Source: Nymphaea colorata
Lineage: Eukaryota > Streptophyta > Magnoliopsida > Nymphaeales > Nymphaeaceae
Direction of reading: 5' to 3'
Length of the DNA stretch: 64,000 nucleotides
NCBI RefSeq assembly: GCF_008831285.2
Contig: NC_045140.1
Span: 12,212,505 to 12,276,504 of the forward strand
In this document: in pieces, positions 12,593-22,199 of the stretch
Layout: every line of letters starts with the position of its first letter
Numbering within the stretch: the stretch's first letter is position 1
The notes under the pieces: model-generated
The model's input: only the letters and a program-made list of their open reading frames with translations
Database searches by the model: none
What the model was told of the DNA's origin: nothing
Translations under genes and position numbers: made by a program

Positions 12593-13027
12593 ATTGGGAT
12601 GAAGATCATCAGGGTTCAGATTTAGCAACTAGTAAAGAGGAAAATCCCGAACTGCTTCCTCTCCAGAAGAAAAGGAGAACAAAAAAGAGCAAGAAAAGAA
12701 AATGAATTATGGTGGAAAGCAGCTCACTTAGCCCTGTCACCACTGGAAGTTCGGAAAAGAAACCCAAAAGAAAGAGAAAGCCTACCAAAAAAGGCAAAAA
12801 GACAAAGAAGTATATCCCCAGAGTTCTGCAAAGAAAGTAAAGGAGATCAAGGGCAAGAAGAAAAAGAAAAAGCTAGAACTAGCCGAATCAAGTGATGATA
12901 AAAGTTCGACTAAGCGCAGGTTTTATGAAATGGAGAAAAGAATGAACAATCTTCAACTTAGGAGAAAGGAAAATGCTCATATTCATGTGAAGATTACTGT
13001 CTTGGTAATGAAGGGGACAAAGACGTG

Positions 13028-13969
13028 AAAGGCTTCCCCAAGGAGTTTGTTAGATATGATGGAACCACATGCCCACACGTTCATCTTTCAACCTTCTTCA
13101 ATGATTGCTACAAAATCCGAACAAATAACAGAGCGTTGTTTCACTATTTTCCAAGAAGTCTTGAAGACATCGCCACACAATAGTATAAAGAAAATGTCAA
13201 CCCAGTCGAACTAAAGAAATTTGACAAATTGATTAACATGTTTGTCAAAAGATTTGAACAAAATGCTCCCATGGCTCCAACCCTCAGTACCATTTGCAGT
13301 CTCCGTCAGAAACAAGGAGAAAAGGCTTGAGAATTCATCCAAAAATGGAGAATTCAATGCAACAAGATGGAGTCCATTTTCGAAACACAAGCTTTGTCAC
13401 TCATCAGGAAGAATCTTGCCCAGCCCTTGAAGAGTCTCATCCGTAATGCCTTGATCAAGATCTCTGCCGAGTTGATTGAACAAGCAAATTCAATAGAGAA
13501 AGGAATTGAGGAATGTGATCTTGATAGAATCATTGCTCATAAGTACAAAGAAGATGGAAAGAAAGGTGGAAGGACACAGTTGTCTGCATACTTTATAGCT
13601 AATGTCGGCTTTCGAAAGGACAACGACAACAGTTATAAGTATGATAAAGAAGTCAATCACAAGAAGAACACGCAATTTTCCAAAAGCAATGATGAAAGAA
13701 AAAACAAACACCCAGGCTGGGTTTATGACTGAAAATTCACTCTTCTTAGTCAGTTCCGTGAGAAGATCCTGGAATACTTCCTTGAAGGAATTATCGTCCT
13801 GCCAAAAGTATCAGAACCTCCAAAAATGATGGGAGGAGATAAAGAAAAACTATGTAAGTTTCATCGTGCCCTTGATCACGACATTGAAGATTGTTTTGTC
13901 CTTAAAAACATTATCCAAGACTTCATCAAGGATCTCAAGATTGGTGATGATAGCATCCCTAAGTTTTAA
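13028..13969 (+). pseudogene. Gag core (Tat-type), broken
   Basis: Translated pieces read like plant gypsy Gag (Retrotrans_gag). They include 'FPKEFVRYDGTTCPHVHLS', then 'ALFHYFPRSLEDIA', then 'FDKLINMFVKRFEQN', then a segment around 'EFIQKWRIQCNKME'. The C-terminal part (about 13,840-13,969) has 'CKFHRALDHDIEDCFVLKN', the Cys/His-spaced motif seen in Tat and Athila Gag in place of a classical CCHC knuckle. Stops interrupt it, for example where Trp is expected after 'SLEDIATQ' and before 'EFIQKW', and the frame changes. Gag would package the RNA and form the particle; this copy cannot. Confidence 0.8.
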
Positions 13970-14143
13970 GGAATCCATTTCCTGATCATGGAAAGACGAT
14001 GGTTGCTACGATCACCATAGGCACTCCACTACCATATCATTCATAGGAGCACATCTGACCTTGTGATGGAAGCAGTTCACACAAAGTCATGATGACAGAT
14101 CGAAGTAAGAAACCTCTAGATTTTATTGCTATGATGAAAGACA

Positions 14144-14280
14144 AGACAAGAAGTTCACCCAAAAAACTTCTCATAATCCCAAAGACTTTATCCTATGAGG
14201 TGGCCCATCAGTCATCACCATAAGTGCTGGGGATCCAGCCTTTGGGATTATGGTAAGTTTTTTGGGTGAACTTCATGTCT
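14144..14280. repeat. Inverted duplication between gag and protease
   Basis: Two arms of 41 bp (14,144-14,184 and 14,240-14,280) are inverted copies with three mismatches by hand count, separated by 55 bp. Much of that spacer (14,201-14,238) is a near copy of 14,788-14,825, downstream of the protease. The arrangement is not part of a normal Tat element and points to template switching during copying or repair. Confidence 0.9.
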
Positions 14281-14475
14281 TATTGTTCATCATCAAATGA
14301 CTCTTCAGACGAAGATCCATGCTACTTGGATGAGGTTCTCCCCTTGGAAGAGCGTATGGTTGAGGGAGATTGGGTTCAACCATCTAAGGACAAGCCAATC
14401 ACCTTTTCAGAAAAGGACTTCTCAAAATGGGGATATTACCTTGAAGATCTTTACATCATCATATAGGTCAATGGG

Positions 14476-14741
14476 ATGACTGTGCCACATGTATTGATCG
14501 ATGGAGAAAGTGGCTTAAATATTTGTCTAGATATCGCGGCCAAAGCTTTGGGATTTCGTGAAGATAAATATCAGTCCGATGATATTAAGATATGCGGATA
14601 TGATGGCCGAGGCATGAACAACAAAGGTACCCTCGACATGAATGTGATCATTGAAAACACCAGTCATTGCATTGTATTTTATGCGGTGGATGTACCACCA
14701 TCATATAATTTACTTCTAGGATGATCTTGGATCCACCAAGT
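14476..14741 (+). pseudogene. Retroviral-type aspartic protease (Tat)
   Basis: The frame carries 'VLIDGESGLNIC' at the catalytic position and 'YNLLLG' followed (after a stop) by 'WIHQ'. This is the usual start and end of a Tat-type protease ('LVDxGSSxNI...YNxLLGRPWIH'). The catalytic triplet reads D-G-E instead of D-T/S-G, so the active site is altered. The Arg-Pro expected after LLG is replaced by a stop at about 14,722. Its role would be to cut the Gag-Pol polyprotein. It lies directly upstream of the RT in the normal order. Confidence 0.8.
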
Positions 14742-15923
14742 ATGAAGAATTTTATCCACTCTTCATCAGTGCCTCAAGTGGAATTTTGGCCCATCAGTCA
14801 TCACCATACGTGCTGGGGATCTAGTCGAAAGGTTAGCACAACCAATGCTTCTTAGGCCAATTAATTCGGTGGATGTACCCAACATAAGAATAATGAAGGA
14901 CAGACCTTTGAATGAATGAATGAAAAACATGAAACTAGGCAAACCATCTGAGAGTGCCCATACTATTTTAAGCAATCATGCAAGTTACCAAAAACACCCA
15001 TTGTATGTTCCTTTCATGAAAAAGCTTAAGGGATTTCAGTTGCTTTTGAAAGGCAGCTATCATCCATTCACTGGTCTCGAGAAGAACGAAGATGACATTT
15101 TGCAGCCAATTAGTATCCCTTTTCAAATGGACATTAGAGGACTGAGATATCATGAAGAAATTTAAAGAAGATCTTATGGGCTAATAGTATTCACCTTTAT
15201 TTCAAATCATCCCTTGAATTTTGTAATCTTAAACTTCCTTTTGTGTGGTCTCATGAGAGGACACCTTCTATGAATTAAGAACTTTTTTTTTATATGCAAT
15301 GCAAGTAATCTTTTTTTGTCAATTTTATTTTCGCCCAATTCTTTTCTTTATCCTCTTCTTTACAAGATGCCAGAAATCAACATGTCTTAGTTTCTTCTTT
15401 TTCCTCAGAAGTCCTCGTAAAAATCATTTATCAAACAAGCAGTCGGTGAAATGGAATCTATGAGAGTACCCGAGTCAGAATTGCCAAAATTCACTCAGAT
15501 TGAGAAACAAGAATATCCCTCGTCATTAGTTAATGACCCAATTGAAGAGATTAACAATGGAACCAGCAAGAATCCTAAAATTCTTCAAATTGATAGCAGT
15601 TTGTCAGTAGAAGCTTTCGCATGGAGCTATGAAGATATGCTAGGATTAGACCCCTAGTTGGTTGAATATCGTCTGCCCTTAAATCCTAGTTACAAGCCAG
15701 TTAAGCAAAAGTTGCACAAGCTTGATCCTCGACTCGAAGGGCTTGTAAAAGAAGAATTAAAGGACCTATTAAAGGCAAAATTCATTCGCGCTATCGATTA
15801 CCCCAAATGGTTGACTAACATCCTGGTGGTTCCTAAGGAAATGACAAAGTCAGGTTATGCATCGACTTTTGAGACTTGAACAAAGCCATGCCGAAAGATG
15901 ATTATCCACTTCCGAACATTGAT

Positions 15924-16039
15924 TTATTGGTAGATAGTACTACAGGTCAAGCCATGTTCTCTTTGACTACTAATTTGATGGATATTATGGATAAATGGTC
16001 AATGGTCTTATTGGTAGATAATACTACAGGTCAAACCAT
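15924..16039 (+). repeat. 32-bp direct repeat inside RT
   Basis: 'ttattggtagata' to 'ccat' occurs at 15,924-15,955 and again at 16,008-16,039 with three or fewer mismatches. The second copy abuts the left arm of the large inverted repeat, so both belong to one complex rearrangement of the RT segment. Confidence 0.9.
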
Positions 16040-16208
16040 TCTTCTATCCAAACGGCATCACCGTGTAACAGAAAGTGCCCTAGGGTGTAGTAAAAATGGT
16101 CTTAGGTTAATCAGATCAAATTAGTAGTCAAAGATCAACTTAAGACCATTTTTACTACACCCTAGGGCACTTTTTGTTACACGGTGATGCCGTTTGGGTA
16201 GAAGAATG
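16037..16208. repeat. 76-bp fold-back (inverted repeat) in RT
   Basis: Arms 16,037-16,112 and 16,133-16,208 are inverted copies of each other with about 4 differences in 76 by hand count, all transitions, and a 20-bp spacer. The right arm is the native RT segment encoding 'FCYTVMPFG'. The left arm is an inverted copy that replaces upstream RT coding. As RNA it could form a long hairpin. Confidence 0.93.
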
Positions 16209-16689
16209 CGGGAGCAACTGATCAAAGAGCTATGACCGCTATCTTTCATGACGAGATGCACAAAATCATAAATGCATATATCGATGACATATTGATTTAG
16301 TTTAAGGGAAGAGAAGACCACATTGAAACCCTCACCCAGGTGTTTGAGAGACTCTTATAGTACAAGCTCCATTTGAATGATAAAAAATGTGTATTTGGGG
16401 ATGAATCGGGTAAACTTCTGGGGTTTATGATCAGTAAGAGGGGTATCGAGATGGATCTTATCAAAGCTAAAGCAATCATCGACATGCCACCACCTACCAA
16501 TATCAAGGACCTGTGAAGTTTGTAAGGGCAAAACCAGTCCATCAGGTGATTCATTTCTAATTTAGTCATGAGATGCGAACCATTCAACCAGCTACTGAGG
16601 AAAAACATCAAGTTTGAACGGGGTTTTGAGTACTAATAGTCTTTTGAAAAGATCAAGAAATACCTCCTAAATCCTCCAATTCTAAAACC

Positions 16690-17040
16690 CCTATTGTCAA
16701 GCATGCAGCGGCTTTTTGACACAATATGAAGAAGGAAGTCGCGTAAAGCATGTAATTTATTACATTAACAAAACTTTTGTCAAGTACGAGAAGAAGTACT
16801 CTTCAATAGAAAAAACTTGTCTAGCATTGGTTTGGATGTGTCAAAAGCTAAGACATTATTTGTTAGTTTGTAAAGTCAAGATACTCCCCAAGCTAAATCC
16901 TCTTAAGTACATCTTGGAATAGCTCTTCCTTAATGGATGCATCGCCAAATGACAAGTTCTACTGATGCAATATGATCTTAAATATGTGTCCTAAAAGTCA
17001 ATCAAAGGACAAGCAATTGCGGATTAATTAGTAGACTTTC
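16690..17040 (+). pseudogene. RNase H (Ty3/gypsy type) and connection
   Basis: The frame 16,716-16,922 contains 'VIYYINKTFVKYEKKYSSIE', then 'CLALVWMCQKLRHYL' and 'LNPLKYILE'. After a stop come weaker 'AK*QVLLMQYDLKYV' and 'KSIKGQAIAD' segments. These match the C-terminal half of the RNase H/connection of plant Tat elements. Several in-frame stops remain. The domain would remove the RNA strand of the RNA-DNA hybrid. Confidence 0.85.
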
Positions 17041-17120
17041 TCCAGTATAAGGAGATCAAAACTAATGATGAGTTTCCAAACGAACATGTACTAAGATTGG
17101 AAACAGTCCCGCTATGAAAG

Positions 17121-17490
17121 ATGTACTTTGATGGATCCAGAAATGTGATGGGAGTAGGCATAGACATCCTACTCATCACTCCAAATGATGAAAAACTCGA
17201 CTTTTCATGTACCCATAACATGGCTGGATTTGAAGCCCTCATACAAAGACTTCATTCTTTATTGAGTTTTCAAGTGAAAACGGTGTATGTCTTTGGCGAC
17301 TCTCAACTTATCATAAATCAAGTGAACAGAGAATGACAAGTCAAAGACAAAGAGTTGGTGCCATATCAAGAGATCGCAACCTCCTTAATCCATCAGTTTG
17401 AAGAAGTACAACTGGCTCACATAAAAAAGAGAAGTTTATCCTATTGCAGATGGCCTCGCGAGCCTAGGATCCATTATCACCTTTCAAACC
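17121..17490 (+). pseudogene. Second, archaeal-type RNase H (aRH)
   Basis: 'MYFDGSRNVMGVGIDILLI' fits the first catalytic Asp strand (F-D-G-S), 'NMAGFEALI' the Glu helix, and 'VYVFGDSQLIINQVN' the next Asp strand. The frame is then broken by a stop at 17,336, with remnants ('PYQEIATSLIHQFEEV', 'AHIKKR') to about 17,490. An extra RNase H placed between the ordinary RNase H and integrase is the hallmark of Tat-lineage plant retrotransposons. The three acidic residues that I can align are still present. It helps fix the lineage. Confidence 0.85.
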
Positions 17491-17729
17491 AATGAAGCAA
17501 TCCGTTCTTTTGAGATTGGAAGATTAGAACATCCTGTTTTTGAAACAATGACGCTTGTTCATCGTATCCAAGAGGGGAATACACATTGGTACCTTAACAT
17601 CAAAAGGTACATTGAAAGCGGATAATTCCCAAATTGGAACGCTAAAAAATGATCAAAAAGTAATTCAGCATATGTCAGTGAGGTACTTTATTCTTGTAGG
17701 GTACTATACAGACATGGATTTACTATTGA

Positions 17730-18780
17730 ATACTCTCAGTGCCTTGATGAATATGAGGCAAAGGAAGTCATTGAAGAGTCACATCGAGAATACTGTGGGG
17801 GCCATGTTGGTTACCAAACTCTCACCAAATAAATAATTCGAGCAAGATATCATTGGCGTACTATGTGAAAATATTGTTACCAATTCGTCAAAAGATGTAA
17901 AGAATGACAACTACATGCTCCAATGATCCATGCACCAGCTTTTCACTTGCATTCTGTTACATCTCCTTGGCCTTTTTCAATGTGGGCATTTGATGTAGTT
18001 GGACCAATATCCCCTGCAACTTCTAATGGTCATTAATATTTTCTTGTTGCAACAGACTATTTTACCAAATGGGTAGATGTCGCCACACTCAAAACAGTGA
18101 AATGATATCATGTAGCGATTCATTAACAAAAATCTTCTTTGCAGATTTGGAGTTCCTCAAGATATTCATTTCAAGAATGAAAAGATTAGACAGTTGTGTA
18201 GTAAATACCATATCATGCGTCACTTTTCAGCTCCTTATTATCCTCAAGTCAATGGGAAAGCAGAGGCCACCAACAAGATCTTGATCCGCATCTTGGATTA
18301 GACAGTACAAACGGGAAGAGATTGACACAAAAAGATGCTTAACACTCTATGGGCATATCGCACCACTATTAGAACTCCAACAAATGCAACTCTAGCAGAG
18401 CTAGTCTATGGAACAGAAGTGGTTCTACCATTACATGTGTTAAAACCCGCTTTCAAGTTCGCTTCTCTTATAGAACTTTCTCTAAATCAATATCATCATA
18501 AAAGACTAATGCAACTCGATTTGCTAGATGATAGAAGCAGCCGAACATGATGAAGCTTATCACCAAAGGGTGGCCAGACAGTTTGCCAAGTCAGTTATTG
18601 AGAGACAGTTCAAATTGAATGACTTGGTCCTATGATCGGTGGTGTACCTCAGAGGATGACCGCGAAGTAAATGGGCACCAAACAGGGAAGACTCATACCT
18701 ACTAATTGATACTGATGGGGTGGAACGTGCCGATCCTGTTAACGTCGTTCACCTGAAGAAATTCTACGCTCAGTCCTTTT
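17730..18780 (+). pseudogene. Integrase (Tat), broken
   Basis: Pieces in order are a zinc-binding region ('DEYEAKEVIEESH' ... 'RARYHW'), 'PWPFSMWAFDVVGPI' with the first catalytic Asp, 'FLVATDYFTKWVDV', 'HFSAPYYPQVNGKAEATNK' with the catalytic Glu, 'LWAYRTTIRTPTNAT', 'ELVYGTEVVLPLHV', and a C-terminal 'DPVNVVHLKKFYA'. The region of the second catalytic Asp ('TDNG' in relatives) reads 'IHFKNEK', so that residue looks lost. There are many stops and frame changes. Integrase would insert the cDNA. No chromodomain follows, as expected for Tat. Confidence 0.87.
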
Positions 18781-18915
18781 GTATTCACTTTCTAATCAAT
18801 GTCAAGAATTAATGTTTTCACATCCAATCTACCATTCAATCTGGATTCTTCCTAGTCGTAAAACATGACAATTACATTGGAGCATTTTTTTTTAATTATT
18901 GCTCAAGATTTGAAA

Positions 18916-19119
18916 GCAAACCCATGCAGGTAAAGGGGCAAACCTGCAATATGAGGGCAACTCATGTAGGTAAGGGGTCAAACCTACAATGCAAGCTAAG
19001 GCAACCCATTTCAGGGGGGTTAAACCTGAATTAAATATTGGCAAACCCGTGCAGGTAAGGGGTTAAACCTGTAATTTAAGCTCAAACAACCCATTGAGGT
19101 GAGGAGGTAAGCTTGAAAC
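18916..19119 (+). repeat. Short tandem array after pol (about 42 bp x 5)
   Basis: Five degenerate units, each of the form 'gcaaacc(c)atgcaggtaaggggt(t)aaacctg', occupy the untranslated space between integrase and the LTR-like tail. Each unit contains a short inverted pair (caggt...acctg). Tandem arrays in this position are known from Ogre/Tat elements. The units differ from one another by substitutions and small indels. Confidence 0.85.
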
Positions 19120-19211
19120 ATCACTATGCACATATTTTATTTGAAAAATGTGAAGTGCTTATCTTTGTCACTAAACACGGCTAACACCAGCTTAGTAACA
19201 AAAGGAACATT

Positions 19212-22120
19212 TGTAATCACCCCAGATTTTTCTAAAATGCTACGCTCTTTTACCAAAACACAAAACCTAATTTTTGGGATCCAAATTAGTTCCAAAACCC
19301 AAGTTCAGATCCAAATCAAGTATTTCAAACCCAAAATTCGAGTCAAGTTGGAAACAACAAAATTTGAGCATTGCACGTGAGCGGACCTTCCCTTTGTTTT
19401 AAAGACTCATTCTCATGACAAAACACATGTTTAAGCCAAAGTCGCATGCTAAAATGAATCGACAGCCCGACTGAACCAAAATCGGATTTGGAGTGAGTTT
19501 GGAGTCGCTCAAAATGAAGTCGACCACTCATTTGAAACAAAAAATCAGTTTTCCACATATTTTAAATAAAAAGGATGTTTTTTGCTCATTTTATCTTATT
19601 TTATTTTGCTTTAATTTCGTATTATTTAAAAGAATTAAACAAAAATATTGAGTTTTTGCATGTCCCGTGACTCGCAGTCGTGTGACCACGTGTCTTGCAA
19701 TGTGTGCGCGCACACGACCGCCTCACTCGACCAGGAAATAAGGGAACAAAAATGAGGCTATATTCAAGAAAAGAGATAGCATGAATCAATCATAAAATGA
19801 AATATTATTTCACCTTCTCATGCTCCCGGTGTACTCAAGAATAGCATCTTTGCCTCCAAAAAGAAGATTTTAGAGTTATCTTTTATGACCATGGGGAGAT
19901 GAAGAAGGAAATTAAATGAGGAAACCAAAACAAGGCTACATTCAAGAAAATGAAGAACATGCTTCAATTGTAAAATAAAATATCATCTCGTCTTCTCATG
20001 CTTCCGGTGCACTCGAACATAGCTTTTTGACTCTAAAATAGAGATTTGAGAGCTATCTCCTATGGTCCTGGGGAGATGAAGAAGAGAGAAACAATGAAAA
20101 GAATAGAGGGGATGTTGATTACATACCTCTAATGAGAACGATTTTGGGGAAAAATGATCACCTTTGCCTCGATGATCCTAGATTCACCTTGAATTGAGCT
20201 CTAAGATGATGAAGAGAAGGCCTGTAAGAAATCTTTGGTGCTCCCTCGAAGAGTTATAGATTGATGAAACTTGCTCCAAGTTGGAGAAGAAGAAGAAGAA
20301 TGAGAAGGGAAGAAGAAGTAGCAAACGGAGGGAGAGAGCTAAAAACTCTAAGTTCTCAAGTGAGAATTCACTAGAGCTTCTCCAAGGGCTAGTTCATTGC
20401 CCAAGAGGGAGGAAAATGAGAGTTTTTCTATAGAGTTTTGGAGCCAAAACTCAAAATATAATTTTTTTTTGAATTTCATAACATTTTCATACGAATTTCA
20501 AATAATTGTGAATTTTTTTCAATTTTTCTAAAAAGAAATAGGTTTTGCATAAGTATGATTAGCCATTAGGCCTGAAAATTCATTTTTGAGGTGTAGATAG
20601 GGTTAATTCCCACTAAAAATGTTCAAAAATGCCCTTCAATGGTCGATTTTGAAGAAAAAAATGGGGCATGCGTGCTAGGCAGGCCTCGAAAGGTGCCTTA
20701 GCAGTGCATGCATGCGGCAACGTGCAAGCGTTGCCACGACCACGCGGTTGTGTCTTTTGCGACATGCTGTCATGCGACATGTTAATATGTATTGTTATGT
20801 CATTTTGCGTTAGTTTCCTTTCTAATCATCCAATTAGGAATCCTAATGAACACCTTATCATGTGGTTAGATTTTCTTTCATACCCAACGGTGGAATATAT
20901 TCCCTTGTAACAAACAAAATAACTATGTTTTATGTTCATATATTTGAAATCATGCTTTTCAAAATATTTTCGAAAGAACCATCTCTAATGTGGCTTTGGA
21001 GACTTAGCTTAGGCTTTTACATGATCCAGGCTCCCCTTCGGCCTACATCAAACTTGAAGTCGGTTATTTTATGCAATTCCTTGATTTCGAATATCATGAA
21101 AACAGATATGAACATACATGTTATATACATATATGTGCACGTGATGATTCCCTTTATCCTTCTCTCTCTATGTTTCCACATTCTATTTGACAAATCTTCA
21201 TATACACATGAATACATATATACATGTGTCTTATTTTCGCTTTCTAGAATATTTTATTTCTCTTTTCGAGACAAATATCTTTGCTTATAAATTTTCTTAT
21301 ACATACACATATGTATACATGTACGTATGTATATATATTTCTCTTTTCCTCTAAAAATCTTTCTTTTTATTCAAATCAATATCATTTTTTACAAGCTTTC
21401 ATACACGTACATATGTGATGGTATGTACACGCATATATACATCTTTTTCTATCTTTCTTTCTTTGGGAGTATTTTATCTTTTTACTGTTTTGAACATATT
21501 TTTCCTTCAAGATCCTTTTATTTACCAATTTCAATAAAATAAAAAATGAAGTAATGACCCAATATTGGATGTATGTTACGGTAGGAATGCTTTATTCTCT
21601 TCTAATCACATAGGATCAATGTATTTATGCATTCACACTCACTTAATACCACTTATGATCACAAACACATCTCCAAAAGAATTTAAGCAAAGATGAGATG
21701 AAGCTCTAACAAGGTAGTAACCGAATTAGAGCAAAATCTCAAACCTACTTAAAAGTCTTAAGAAAATACTAAAATGACTTCAAAATGATTTCTCAAGCTT
21801 TTCAAATGATATTTATAAAGATTTTCTAATTCTAGTTTTTCCTAAAATATTTTACATTCTCATGTAATTCTTCAGGAACCTTTTTAAAAGTTTGAAACAT
21901 CAAACTTTAAATATTTTTCTACACCGCATATAAAATGAAAGAGATGTTTTAGCCAAAATGAAATGCATCAATAATAAACATAGCTCTTGGATTGATTACC
22001 CTCAGTAAAGGTGTCAGAAACGGTCAATCCTCGTACCAACGGGCGAGTCCATTTCTCTCTCATTTTGAAAACAAAACTCATTTTTCTAGAGCACTCCAAC
22101 AAAAGAAATTTTGTGGATGA
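19212..22120 (+). repeat. Long LTR-like tail of the Tat element
   Basis: It starts TGTAATCACCCCAGATTTTTCT, close to the start of the LTR at 34,172 (TGTTAACACCCCAAATTTTT). Its last 500 bp share blocks with 37,080-37,870, for example 'cattcacactcacttaa' near 21,629 and 37,088, and 'aacggt(c/t)aa(t/a)cctcg' near 22,020 and 37,780. Position after pol suggests the 3' LTR. The middle (19.7-20.9 kb) looks different and includes a 178-bp tandem duplication, so a nested insertion is possible. The right end is not defined. Confidence 0.5.
19741..20096. repeat. 178-bp tandem duplication
   Basis: Two adjacent diverged units, each running from 'aggcta(t/c)attcaag' to 'ggggagatgaagaag', are offset by 178 bp (for example 'aggcta' at 19,755 and 19,933). 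They lie within the LTR-like tail. Divergence is visible throughout, so the duplication is old. Confidence 0.85.
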
Positions 22121-22199
22121 GAACAACCATCTCACAAATAGGCAAACCAGGATGTTCTTAGCCCCATACAGGCTACATGCTTCGCAAATAAATCATTAG

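Larger units (their letters stand above)
15451..16680 (+). pseudogene. Reverse transcriptase (Tat), rearranged
   Basis: The pre-RT linker has 'EAFAWSYEDMLGLDP', then a stop, then 'VEYRLPLNPSYKPVKQKLH', matching 'FAWxYxxMPGLDPxLVEHRLP' of plant Tat elements. Further on come 'LKAKFIRAIDYPKWLTNI', 'LNKAMPKDDYPLPNIDLL' after a frameshift, 'YTVMPFG' + stop + 'KNAGAT', and the catalytic loop as 'AYIDDILI' (Y-I-D-D in place of YVDD). Two Trp codons are now TAG. The segment between the A and B motifs is replaced by a duplicated piece and an inverted copy (see 16,037-16,208), so one catalytic aspartate region is missing. Confidence 0.88.
12194..22120 (+). mobile_element. Degenerate Ty3/gypsy Tat-type element
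   Basis: On the plus strand the order is gag, protease, reverse transcriptase, RNase H, a second archaeal-type RNase H, integrase, a short tandem array, then a long LTR-like tail. The second RNase H between the normal one and integrase marks the plant Tat/Ogre/Retand group. Frames are broken by many stops and shifts, so the copy cannot make Gag-Pol. No 5' LTR or primer site was recognised upstream of gag; a truncated LTR fragment of another family lies at 11,767. The left limit is approximate, and the right limit is set by loss of similarity to the LTR at 34,172-37,872. Confidence 0.8.

Noticed and set aside
12600-12900. Lys/Glu-rich frames suggesting a nuclear protein gene
   Set aside because: They lie between two gag pieces of the Tat element, shift frame often and fit the basic linker of Gag.
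18916-19119. CRISPR-like regular repeats
   Set aside because: Units are directly adjacent and diverged without unique spacers, in a plant retrotransposon untranslated region. It is a tandem array.
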